From: a virus
IMG/VR virus record: IMGVR_UViG_3300034121_001426
Span: 1 to 61,396 of that record
Direction: 5' to 3' (one strand)
DNA: 61,396 nucleotides
Shown here: positions 45,790-52,806 of the stretch, piece after piece
Position numbering within the stretch: the stretch's first letter is position 1
How the letters are laid out: every line of letters begins with the position of its first letter
The notes under the pieces: generated by a model
Database searches by the model: none
What the model was told of the DNA's origin: nothing
Seen by the model: only the letters and a program-made list of their open reading frames with translations
Made by a program: the position numbers and the translations under genes

Positions 45790-46935
45790 TTATTTCAACA
45801 ACAGTGGAGTGACAGTGATGTTGGGTTCCACATTGGCCACAACCGCATCCAATTTTTCAGCCAGAACGGGCAAAATCTGGGTGGGGTTGACTCTTACACA
45901 CTTGTCACCAAAATTTGTGATTGTGGGATCAAAGATTTCCTGATTGCCACTATAATCTTCTGTCAATGCTCTGGCAATCAATCTCTTGATGCAGTCTGCA
46001 CCCAACAAATAGTCTCCGGGACTGGTTTCATCTTCTGTGCTGAGGTAGTTGGCGCGATCATAGGCTACTGTGAAACTCAGTGTATCCAGGGGACTTGTAC
46101 CATCAATTGTACCATCTTTGTCAAACGTGCCCAGATACACAGGACTGATCAGCTCTCCCAGCTTGTTGACGATGCCATCCCATCTCATGTTGGCACGTTC
46201 TTTGTCAATGCTTTCAGCATAGGTGAGAGGTGTGCCACCATGATTGCCAGTGAGAAATCCAATGTCAGAGATCAAACCAGTGTCACCATTCTGCAATACC
46301 CAGGGTTGTCCCACAGCACTGCACAGTTGCAGAGTTTGATTGGGCACAGTGCCATCCCCCACTACATATGCAACAACCTGATGTGCCCAGGTGAGGCTGT
46401 TGATGTCTGCTGCACAGCTAGCAGCAGTTGTACTGCTCCAAGTGACTTCGACTCCGTTGATGAGAATGTCCTCTGCAGCAACTGGTGCTGTAAATCCAGT
46501 GCCAGTTTCACAAGGCCAATCTCTGTAAACACTTTCAGTCAATCCCAGCTCGGCCAAACCACCTGATCCTTCTTTCAACCAAATGTTACTGCCTTCATAA
46601 CCCACCCAATTGCGCAGTGTGATGCAGGTGCTGATCACTGTGTTGTCAGCATACACACCAGTCTGTGGTGTCAGTGCATTGATGTCACTAATGGCATCAG
46701 CAAGAGCAGCGCCACTGAATGCCACCAACACATCATTTATGTAAAGTGTTTTGAATAGTGTGAGGACAGGAGTGTCCACAGTTCCTGTGATCAAAACTGT
46801 TCTGTTGTATTTCTCAGCAGTGGTGTTGTCAATTGCGCCAGCATCTGTGGCATCTGTTGCCGCTGTCCAGTTTGCTGGTGCAGTCATGTCAATTTCCACT
46901 CTGTAATAACGTGGAGTAAGGGTTGCTGTTACCAT
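45790..46935 (-). CDS. Virion structural protein, 381 aa
   Basis: The ATG at 46935 follows CAAGGAAAGAG. The protein is beta-rich and low in Lys, with Thr/Asn/Asp-rich segments ('AENWTAAT'-like repeats near residues 20-40) and no signal peptide or catalytic motif. A late box at 46971-46978 and a composition like the proteins at 1-3821 support a tail or baseplate protein. No closer assignment possible. Confidence 0.65.
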   Translation of the reverse strand: MVTATLTPRYYRVEIDMTAPANWTAATDATDAGAIDNTTAEKYNRTVLITGTVDTPVLTLFKTLYINDVLVAFSGAALADAISDINALTPQTGVYADNTVISTCITLRNWVGYEGSNIWLKEGSGGLAELGLTESVYRDWPCETGTGFTAPVAAEDILINGVEVTWSSTTAASCAADINSLTWAHQVVAYVVGDGTVPNQTLQLCSAVGQPWVLQNGDTGLISDIGFLTGNHGGTPLTYAESIDKERANMRWDGIVNKLGELISPVYLGTFDKDGTIDGTSPLDTLSFTVAYDRANYLSTEDETSPGDYLLGADCIKRLIARALTEDYSGNQEIFDPTITNFGDKCVRVNPTQILPVLAEKLDAVVANVEPNITVTPLLLK

Positions 46936-46970
46936 CTCTTTCCTTGAGCCTGTTGGGATATGTTTGTTGA

Positions 46971-46978
46971 ATATTTAG
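46971..46978 (-). promoter_or_regulatory. Late promoter-like box (CTAAATAT)
   Basis: GCTAAATATTC on the minus strand lies 36 bases upstream of the virion gene start. Confidence 0.5.
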
Positions 46979-47007
46979 CTCATGGAAAGAGATTTTTGCT
47001 AGATCAT

Positions 47008-47454
47008 CTATTCACACACAAAAGTCTGCAGATCAGTGGTGTAAATCACCCTGGGAATAGAAAAATCCAGGATACACTTCTGGCATCCCTTGCAGGGACG
47101 ACTCATGCCCAGAACCCAGCTCTTGCTGGTTTCACTGGGCCTCTTGATGCGCAACACATAAAGAGTGCTCTTGGCAAGGTCCTGAGGCACACGCCTCTTG
47201 AGAAAGTTGTAGATGGCATGGGTTTCTGCATGCCAAAACAGGCTGTCATTGTTTTTCCCAAATTTATGCTGAAAAGGATGGGATCTCAGACTGTTGTTGC
47301 CAAAACTGATAATGTTTCCTCGAATGGCCACAGCAGCAGCCAGCCTGGCATTGGCTACAGGTGTGACATCTTCTGCCATTGTGTGCAGAATATTCATGAT
47401 CTTAATGTCTCGATCAGTTACCGGCGCTACCGGCGCGATCGCTGCGGGATCCAT
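47008..47454 (-). CDS. Zinc-dependent (deoxy)cytidylate deaminase-family protein
   Basis: The 148-residue protein has the deaminase zinc motifs 'FWHAETHAIYNFLK' (H-A-E) and 'MSRPCKGCQKCILDF' (P-C-x-x-C). Substrate could be dCMP, cytidine or another base; the spacing and 'GNNSLRSHPF' segment are typical of phage family members. Together with dUTPase this would feed thymidylate synthesis. The ATG at 47454 lacks a strong ribosome site. Confidence 0.8.
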   Translation of the reverse strand: MDPAAIAPVAPVTDRDIKIMNILHTMAEDVTPVANARLAAAVAIRGNIISFGNNSLRSHPFQHKFGKNNDSLFWHAETHAIYNFLKRRVPQDLAKSTLYVLRIKRPSETSKSWVLGMSRPCKGCQKCILDFSIPRVIYTTDLQTFVCE

Positions 47455-47568
47455 GTGGATTTTGTCTCCGAAATGCTTTTATACAAGCATGATACTGGTG
47501 ATTTGTGTGATGTCAACAGGATTTATCCTGTTGACACTGTCAACTAACACATGTTCGCAGCTGAGAGT

Positions 47569-47664
47569 TTATTCCCAGCCTTCGAATAAATTTTCATCCC
47601 ATTCGCGATGCCCTTCACGGAAAGCCATGTTTGATTGAGTTTCCCTCACTTCCACTCTGAAGGC
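47569..47664 (-). pseudogene. Orphaned original 3' end of queD
   Basis: On the minus strand this segment reads 'AFRVEVRETQSNMAFREGHR' then 'EWDENLFEGWE' and a stop. It matches the end of the intact queD ('MVQVRETDANMAMRVGHRED') about 0.9 kb away, with different codons. There is no 5' part. HEG3 lies between the two copies. The rest of the 47455-47730 gap shows only a late box. Confidence 0.85.
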
Positions 47665-47670
47665 TAAATA
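47664..47670 (+). promoter_or_regulatory. Late promoter-like box (CTAAATA) before HEG3
   Basis: GCTAAATAAGG lies 60 bases upstream of the HEG3 ATG and overlaps the queD remnant. Confidence 0.4.
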
Positions 47671-47730
47671 AGGTGTCCTTCGCGGTTCTCCCAAACCCAA
47701 GGACTCTATTAGTAAGAAGGAACCAACAGC

Positions 47731-48432
47731 ATGAATATTTACGCAGATAATCTGCCTTACACCTACTTCCTTATGTGGAAGTCTAGCAAATTAAAATATT
47801 ATGGTTGCCAATATGGCAAGAAGGCTAACCCACAGAATATTCTATCAGGAACCTACCGAACCTCTTCAAAATATGTCAAACAGTATTGGAATGATTTTGG
47901 CGCTCCAGATATAATCGTTATTCACAGAACGTTTCAATCATCTAAAGAATGTAGAGAGTTTGAACAATTATATCTAAAAAGAGTAAGAGCACCCTATAAA
48001 GAAGATTGGCTCAACAAGACAGATAACAAAGCTATAGTAACAGAAAACTATAACCCAGAATCTTGGCAGAAAAGCCATGCTAGTCGAGCAAGACATAGAC
48101 AAGAAGATCCTGAATTCAATAAACTTATGAACGATAGGTTCGTTAAAATGATGCATAGTGAGAGTGCGACCGCCAAGCGTAAGGAAACATTTATCAAAAC
48201 ACAGCACTCTAAAGGAGCCAACAATCCTAGATATGGAGTTACAGTAGGCGAAGATACACGTAAGAAGATGTCTATCAAGCGAAAGTCTCAATATGAATTC
48301 AATGTTTTAAGATCAAAAGATCTCAATAAGACTAATAAAGTCTGTGAACATTGTGGTAAATCAGGACTCAATGCAGGGAACTATAAAAGATGGCATGGAT
48401 CTAAATGCCCTAAAAAACCAACATGTGTCTGA
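47731..48432 (+). CDS. GIY-YIG-like homing endonuclease, HEG3
   Basis: The 233-residue protein begins with 'YTYFLMWKSSKLKYYGCQYG' and 'ILSGTYRTSSKYVKQYWNDF', followed by 'KECREFEQLYLKRV', a layout resembling phage GIY-YIG-type free-standing endonucleases. A basic middle leads to a C-terminal Cys4-like finger ('VCEHCGKSGLNAGNY...C'). AAGGA precedes the ATG. It converges on queD, whose displaced 3' end lies on its 5' side. Confidence 0.72.
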   Translation: MNIYADNLPYTYFLMWKSSKLKYYGCQYGKKANPQNILSGTYRTSSKYVKQYWNDFGAPDIIVIHRTFQSSKECREFEQLYLKRVRAPYKEDWLNKTDNKAIVTENYNPESWQKSHASRARHRQEDPEFNKLMNDRFVKMMHSESATAKRKETFIKTQHSKGANNPRYGVTVGEDTRKKMSIKRKSQYEFNVLRSKDLNKTNKVCEHCGKSGLNAGNYKRWHGSKCPKKPTCV

Positions 48433-48434
48433 TT

Positions 48435-48465
48435 GTTTAGGGGGTAGTAATACTACCCCCTAAAC
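48435..48465. terminator. Bidirectional terminator between HEG3 and queD
   Basis: A perfect 15-bp inverted repeat (gtttagggggtagta/tactaccccctaaac) with a single-base loop separates the two convergent genes. Confidence 0.75.
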
Positions 48466-48468
48466 AAA

Positions 48469-48951
48469 TTATGAGAATAAATCCTCGTTATCCTCTCTAT
48501 GGCCTACTCTCATAGCCATATTTGCATCAGTCTCGCGAACTTGAACCATGCTGCACCAAATTCTTTCGGCTTCTGCTGCACCATATTGAGGCAAGAACAC
48601 TCCATTTATATATTTGTATAGGAAATCAGCAATCCCCTCACAACCAGTGCGCTCAACTTCTGTAATTTTGGCTAGCCCTAATTCTCCTAGCTTTTTCATG
48701 TCTTCGTAGTGAGGATCATCAAAAGCCAATAAGAGAGTATGATCGAACCATTCCTCGAGTTTGTCCTTCAAAGGGCGAAGTCCACCAAAATCCATGCACC
48801 AGTTACGTGCATCCAATGTATCGCATTCAAATTCCAAATGAAAGCTGAGGGAATAACCATGTATAAAACGACAGAGGCTATCTGCCCGCCATTGACGATA
48901 CGCTACTGGTCCAATTTGTCTATAAGTTTTTGTGCTAATCCATTTCGCCAT
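48469..48951 (-). CDS. queD: 6-carboxytetrahydropterin synthase (QueD/PTPS family)
   Basis: The start at 48951 (MAKWISTKTYRQIGPVAYRQ) follows AGGGGACAAGAG. Family motifs are 'FIHGYSLSFHLEFEC' (zinc His residues), 'DARNWCMDFGGLRPLKDKLE', 'WFDHTLLLAFDD' and 'ERTGCEGIADFLYKY'. The enzyme makes the precursor of 7-deazaguanines, used for queuosine in tRNA or, in several phages, to modify DNA guanines. No other pathway genes appear in this window. The 3' end appears imported with HEG3. Confidence 0.85.
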   Translation of the reverse strand: MAKWISTKTYRQIGPVAYRQWRADSLCRFIHGYSLSFHLEFECDTLDARNWCMDFGGLRPLKDKLEEWFDHTLLLAFDDPHYEDMKKLGELGLAKITEVERTGCEGIADFLYKYINGVFLPQYGAAEAERIWCSMVQVRETDANMAMRVGHREDNEDLFS

Positions 48952-49065
48952 CTCTTGTCCCCTGTTGTATGAGCGAGTTTGATGACTGTGCAGAATTTTT
49001 AGAGTGGGTTGATTACAGTCATAGTCCACTGGCAATATTTACAACTATACCCATCAATCATCCTG

Positions 49066-49299
49066 TTAGTCAAGGCTTTCCTGCAATTTCCAATAAACAA
49101 TAGCATCCAACAATTGCTCAATATCCCCCACATAATCCCATTCCATCAAGGATATCTTGCCCCAATTAGCATCCTGAGCTTGCCAATTAAGATTAGGCGT
49201 GTTCCAATGAATGATTTCTCTCAACTCTAGGAAATAATCATTGTGAGACAGTTGACGACTATCATAGGTAACCCCATACCTGAATACCTTGCCAAACAT
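49066..49299 (-). CDS. Small hypothetical protein, 77 aa
   Basis: Reads MFGKVFRYGVTYDSRQLSHN and ends 'YVGDIEQLLDAIVYWKLQES'. Acidic, with a C-terminal helix. The ribosome site is weak. No family recognised. Confidence 0.5.
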   Translation of the reverse strand: MFGKVFRYGVTYDSRQLSHNDYFLELREIIHWNTPNLNWQAQDANWGKISLMEWDYVGDIEQLLDAIVYWKLQESLD

Positions 49300-49334
49300 T
49301 TGTGTTTTTTCTCTGGATCAGTGCTGATACGTTC

Positions 49335-49505
49335 TCAGGTGTAGGTGATATCCCAGCCAGGAACCTTGTAAACCAGGGTGTTGTACCTGGGGCTGCCCCA
49401 CATCCAATCTTGGTTCACTCTATGTTTGCTTTTTGTAATCAGGCTGCACATGACCCTAACATCATCCAGGTTCAACATTTCCGCTCTCCATTTGACATTC
49501 ATGTT
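49335..49505 (-). CDS. Small hypothetical protein, about 56 aa
   Basis: Starts at 49505 (MNVKWRAEMLNLDDVRVMCS) and ends 'VPGWDITYT'. The composition is protein-like, but the ribosome site is poor and an ATG four codons earlier is also possible. Confidence 0.45.
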   Translation of the reverse strand, partial: NMNVKWRAEMLNLDDVRVMCSLITKSKHRVNQDWMWGSPRYNTLVYKVPGWDITYT

Positions 49506-49514
49506 GCGGTGCAG

Positions 49515-49522
49515 CATAAATA
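49515..49522 (+). promoter_or_regulatory. T4-type late box (CATAAATA)
   Basis: CATAAATAC lies 30 bases upstream of the gene at 49552. Confidence 0.55.
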
Positions 49523-49551
49523 CTCACACACATTCAACAAGGAGGTACTCA

Positions 49552-49728
49552 ATGAATCAACAGTTTTATCAAAACATGACTGATTATGTTACAGCAATCA
49601 ACCGTGTCAACATGGAGGCTGCTGCACAAACAGTCAAGGCCACACAGGAATTTGCACTGGAGGCTTGGAAACTGCATCCACTACATGATGTTTTTGAATC
49701 CAACACCAGCAAAAAGACATCCAAGTGA
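49552..49728 (+). CDS. Small helical protein, 58 aa
   Basis: An AAGGAGG site seven bases before the ATG selects this start. The peptide MNQQFYQNMTDYVTAINRVN... is an amphipathic helix resembling the start of phasin-like or small head-filling proteins. The gene is a compact late unit with a late box before it and a strong terminator after it, suggesting high expression. Confidence 0.65.
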   Translation: MNQQFYQNMTDYVTAINRVNMEAAAQTVKATQEFALEAWKLHPLHDVFESNTSKKTSK

Positions 49729-49732
49729 CCCC

Positions 49733-49773
49733 AATCAGGGTGTATGAAATAATCATACACCCTGATTGTTTTT
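49733..49773 (+). terminator. Rho-independent terminator
   Basis: A perfect 15-bp stem (aatcagggtgtatga/tcatacaccctgatt, loop aataa) is followed by GTTTTT. Confidence 0.9.
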
Positions 49774-49783
49774 GTGCATGTGA

Positions 49784-49834
49784 GCATTTAGCCTTCACGC
49801 GGAATCCGCGCCAGCTTGTTGCGCGGTAGTTCAC
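49784..49834 (+). repeat. Orphan TnpB-type right-end hairpin
   Basis: The plus-strand sequence AGCCTTCACGCGGAATCC is followed by a ccgcgc/gcgcgg hairpin and GTAGTTCAC. This is the same layout as the right ends at 17861, 18303 and 58311. No tnpB lies within many kilobases. If transcribed it would look like a short omega-RNA with TATAATACGCACATG as the guide-position sequence. Confidence 0.6.
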
Positions 49835-49859
49835 TATAATACGCACATGACTTTCCATA

Positions 49860-50264
49860 TTAGCTGGTTCTTTCTACCAGTGGATACACAACCAGATGGG
49901 GCTTGTTCTTTTTGCGAGCATAATCATAGGTGTACCACGTTCCACCATGTTTTTGAGGAGACATTTGAAATGGCACAACCAACAGGAAATCAGTTTCGTC
50001 CACAATGTTCCTGTTCCTGGCAAAATATTTCAAGGGTTCTCTGGTCTGGTCACTATCAAACCAACCTCTCAGTTCATCTTTCACAGGAGGATGACATACA
50101 ATCTCAATGCCCAGACTGAGGGCCAGTGCTGCCACCTCTACATCCACACCCCTACAATCACCATGGTGTAGCTCTGTTATGCCTGGTGTGGTCAAAAAAT
50201 CCCACACCAGTTGAGTTTGATGGTCAGTCATGCCACTGCGCGCCCCTGTGACTCCCACCTTCAT
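49860..50264 (-). CDS. SLOG-fold protein (YspA/DprA-related)
   Basis: The 134-residue protein reads 'VGVTGARSGMTDHQTQLVWD', 'ELHHGDCRGVDVEVAALALS', 'YFARNRNIVDETDFLLVVPF' and 'GGTWYTYDYARKKNKPHLVV'. This is the Rossmann-like SLOG fold, which binds nucleotides or nucleotide signals. The GD-C-R-G-V-D and R-N-x-x-I-V-D motifs are typical. It overlaps the next gene upstream by four bases. Ligand unknown. Confidence 0.75.
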   Translation of the reverse strand: MKVGVTGARSGMTDHQTQLVWDFLTTPGITELHHGDCRGVDVEVAALALSLGIEIVCHPPVKDELRGWFDSDQTREPLKYFARNRNIVDETDFLLVVPFQMSPQKHGGTWYTYDYARKKNKPHLVVYPLVERTS

Positions 50265-50617
50265 GGTATGGTCTTTTCAGCTAGTTGTTGTTCTCGCCAC
50301 TCCTTAGCTTCTTGATCAGCGTCCTCATCAGAGAACCATCTGTTGACATCATAGTTCCAATGCCGGCAATCGTAGAGCTGCATCATGAACATATAGCCCA
50401 ACACGTTGATTTCCAGTCGGGGGCCTTGATGATCACTACCCCACCATCTGAGATCCAATGCCACCTCAAAAATATCACTAGACTCAAATTTGCTGATCTG
50501 AAGCTCAAAGCTTTTGTTCTTACTCACCTGGCGGTCAATAAAGGCATAATCCTTGTTCTCAAAATCTTCATTGGGTTTGAACCAGGGGTTGGAAAGTTGT
50601 AAACGGAAATTGATCAT
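50261..50617 (-). CDS. Hypothetical protein, 118 aa
   Basis: Overlaps the SLOG gene start and abuts the upstream gene by one base. It is beta-rich ('FEVALDLRWWGSDHQGPRLE', 'YMFMMQLYDCRHWNYDVNRW') with a charged C-terminal helix. Many phages carry similar proteins without assigned role. Confidence 0.6.
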   Translation of the reverse strand: MINFRLQLSNPWFKPNEDFENKDYAFIDRQVSKNKSFELQISKFESSDIFEVALDLRWWGSDHQGPRLEINVLGYMFMMQLYDCRHWNYDVNRWFSDEDADQEAKEWREQQLAEKTIP

Positions 50618-50877
50618 CAGGCATTTTCTTTCAGGTGGGTTCTATATTTGACCCCAAACAACACTGTGTCCTTGAGGGGTGGCATTCGGGCCTGGCCTCG
50701 CTGTTCTCTGTGAGAATCCAACCACCCTGAGTTGGTAGGCATAGGTGGCCAACTTCCGGTATTCTGGGCAACTCTTGCCAATCTCAGGGTGTTGTTGAGA
50801 TGACTGGCAGCATATGTTTTGCCCTTGAAGGGTCCTTCAAGAGCATAGTCATAATCCCAACTAGGTTGACTACCCAT
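50617..50877 (-). CDS. Small hypothetical protein, 86 aa
   Basis: Starts MGSQPSWDYDYALEGPFKGK and overlaps the next gene by one base. Basic, soluble, no motif. First gene of the three-gene overlapping run that ends with the SLOG gene. Confidence 0.55.
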   Translation of the reverse strand: MGSQPSWDYDYALEGPFKGKTYAASHLNNTLRLARVAQNTGSWPPMPTNSGWLDSHREQRGQARMPPLKDTVLFGVKYRTHLKENA

Positions 50878-50982
50878 GCTGTGTCACCACCACCCCTGTC
50901 TGTGAATGTTACAATTTCTAGGGAAATCTCTTAGAGATTTCCTTTAACGATTCTAAACAATGTCTTATTCCCTGTTGGCTTG

Positions 50983-51183
50983 TCAATGCCATTCAATACT
51001 ATGTGCCTCACTATAACTGAGCACTTCCCATTTGTCAAGCATGGCTACCATCACACTCTGGGGTACAGGTGTTGATCTCTTGGCGTTGCGAGCAATACAT
51101 TCCTGCCAGGGTGTGCCCAACACACAGATGGTGACGTGTGCGTCATAATACCTGCATAGTTGTATGATCTTTTGACGTGCCAA
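50983..51183 (-). CDS. C-terminal half of a P-loop kinase, probable remnant
   Basis: The 66-residue frame ('HVTICVLGTPWQECIARNAK', 'PVPQSVMVAMLDKWEVL') matches the lid and C-terminal part of PNK/zeta-type kinases, including the Arg-N-x-x-R lid, but there is no Walker A. The DNA upstream belongs to another gene, so the N-terminal half has been lost. It may be non-functional. Confidence 0.5.
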   Translation of the reverse strand: MARQKIIQLCRYYDAHVTICVLGTPWQECIARNAKRSTPVPQSVMVAMLDKWEVLSYSEAHSIEWH

Positions 51184-51195
51184 TCTAGCTACAGA

Positions 51196-51942
51196 TCAGC
51201 CAGGCTGGTAGAGGTCACCAAAAATCTTGGCAAGTGCCTCATGATCCCCATACGTGCTGAATTGCCCCAAGCGGACGCTGCCCTTGTAGTCCCAGATGCC
51301 GCACAGCTTGCCATCAACCTCAAAGCCCCAGCTATACTTGACCTTATCAGGATCATCCTGGATATTGCTCTTGAATCCCAGGATACGGGTGATTTCGGCA
51401 GCCTTGATGTCATTCAGTGTACCAGTGCGGTGGCTGCCAGCCTTGTTCACAGGCTTGATCACTAGCGCAAGTGACTTGCCATGGAGATCCACACCCAGCA
51501 GTTCATGCACCAGCTGCCACTTGCCAGCATCATCACCCCAGGTGGCCTGCACCATCCAGCGACCATAATGCCAGATATAATAGTATTCTACACCACATTG
51601 AATGGACAGGAAGTCTTCAACACTCTGGCTGTGTATGGCGTCCATGTCATCTTCACCACGGTCTCGACCATAAGCCAGGCACATGTGTCCATATGTGCGT
51701 TCGTAGGCCGTATAGCTCCCTGGGGAATCCAGTTTGTCAAAAGGATAAGGATGACGCTCACCAATTTCAGCGCCAATGCTGGAGAGATTGCCCAATGTAA
51801 TCATTGTACGGATCTTGGCCTCATCCTGGTAATTCTCCAGCAAGATACGGCCATTATATTCCGGACTGCCGTCCATGTGCACATAAATGCTGTCCACGCT
51901 GTCATCAGCGTTGCGAATACCAATGCGGCTGCGAGTTCCCAT
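51196..51942 (-). CDS. Conserved phage protein, 248 aa
   Basis: The N-terminus 'MGTRSRIGIRNADDSVDSIY' followed by 'VHMDGSPEYNGRILLENYQD' is a pattern seen in a widespread phage family of unknown function. The C-terminal part ('KYSWGFEVDGKLCGIWDYKG') looks like a small added beta domain. It has a strong sigma70-type promoter. Confidence 0.7.
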   Translation of the reverse strand: MGTRSRIGIRNADDSVDSIYVHMDGSPEYNGRILLENYQDEAKIRTMITLGNLSSIGAEIGERHPYPFDKLDSPGSYTAYERTYGHMCLAYGRDRGEDDMDAIHSQSVEDFLSIQCGVEYYYIWHYGRWMVQATWGDDAGKWQLVHELLGVDLHGKSLALVIKPVNKAGSHRTGTLNDIKAAEITRILGFKSNIQDDPDKVKYSWGFEVDGKLCGIWDYKGSVRLGQFSTYGDHEALAKIFGDLYQPG

Positions 51943-51969
51943 TTAATCTGTCCTCTTGTTCATATGCTC

Positions 51970-51997
51970 ATGATAGCATAAGATCCCAGTTTGTCAA
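51970..51997 (-). promoter_or_regulatory. Sigma70-type promoter (TTGACA-16-TATCAT)
   Basis: TTGACA (51997-51992) and TATCAT (51975-51970) precede the gene at 51942. About 230 bp away lies an almost identical promoter with the same spacer. Confidence 0.7.
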
Positions 51998-52006
51998 CCA
52001 GTTTTT

Positions 52007-52171
52007 TCAATCCATTTTGCCCCAGGTAACCTTGGACACTCCAAAAAGGATCATCTCTACACACATGCTCTTGTAGATGGCTTGGGCCACTGCTTTGGTG
52101 ACACATTCACGGCGCACGGTTCCACCACCGTCCAGGAACTCAATCTGGTAAAAATATTCACCCTTGGTCAC
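52007..52171 (-). CDS. Small protein, 54 aa
   Basis: A GTG start at 52171 with GGAG upstream. The product MTKGEYFYQIEFLDGGGTVR... then 'ECVTKAVAQAIYKSMCVEM' is a small alpha/beta domain. It lies between two near-identical promoters. Unknown function. Confidence 0.55.
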   Translation of the reverse strand: MTKGEYFYQIEFLDGGGTVRRECVTKAVAQAIYKSMCVEMILFGVSKVTWGKMD

Positions 52172-52200
52172 AGCATGCTTCTCCGCTGTTATGTTGAGTC

Positions 52201-52228
52201 ATAATAGCATTAGATCCCAGTTTGTCAA
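52201..52228 (-). promoter_or_regulatory. Sigma70-type promoter (TTGACA-16-TATTAT)
   Basis: TTGACA (52228-52223) and TATTAT (52206-52201) face the small gene at 52171; the spacer nearly duplicates that of 51970-51997. Confidence 0.7.
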
Positions 52229-52806
52229 CCAGTTTTTTTACAAAGTTTGCGCACTGTGTCCACCAACAGTGGATGTTCTTGCTCCAAAACTCTTGCTGCA
52301 AGGGTGTTGGGTGTATCATGTTCCCAAATGGGAACTCTTGCCTGTGCTAGGATCTCACCAGCATCCAGCTCTGCTGTGACCCAGTGTATGGTGCATCCAT
52401 GTTCCTGATCGCCTGCCGCCAGTGCTCTCTCATGTGTGTGCAATCCAGGATACAGGGGCAACAAGCTAGGGTGTATGTTGATGATCCTGTTTTGCCACTG
52501 ATTTACAAAATCTGCTGTGAGGATTCTCATGTATCCTGCCAGCACCACAAATTCCACCTGGTGCATGAGCAATGCCTTGTGAATGTGCTGTTCCTGTATA
52601 TGTCTACGGCCCTTGTAGTTCTTGTCATCAAAAACCAACACTGGAATGTTGAGATTCTCAGCTATTTTCAAACCAGCAGCATCTGCACAGTTGCTGATCA
52701 CCACAACTGTTTGGGTGGGATAGCTACTATCCTGTTCAGCTTGTAGCAGTGCTTGCATGTTGCTGCCTCTGCCACTGATAAAAATTGCTGTGCGTGTTTT
52801 GTTCAT
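52225..52806 (-). CDS. purN: Phosphoribosylglycinamide formyltransferase
   Basis: The 193-residue enzyme has 'ISGRGSNMQALLQAE' (GAR-binding loop), 'NIHPSLLPLYPG' (catalytic Asn-x-His) and 'CTIHWVTAELDAGEILAQ' (catalytic Asp), all in place. It transfers a formyl group from 10-formyl-THF to GAR in purine synthesis. It overlaps pyrG by four bases and is the last gene of the purM-pyrG-purN operon. Confidence 0.95.
   Translation of the reverse strand: MNKTRTAIFISGRGSNMQALLQAEQDSSYPTQTVVVISNCADAAGLKIAENLNIPVLVFDDKNYKGRRHIQEQHIHKALLMHQVEFVVLAGYMRILTADFVNQWQNRIINIHPSLLPLYPGLHTHERALAAGDQEHGCTIHWVTAELDAGEILAQARVPIWEHDTPNTLAARVLEQEHPLLVDTVRKLCKKTG

Noticed and set aside
49335-49728. 116-codon plus-strand frame starting near 49378
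   Set aside because: Only its last 58 codons follow a strong AAGGAGG site and late promoter; the upstream part overlaps the late box.
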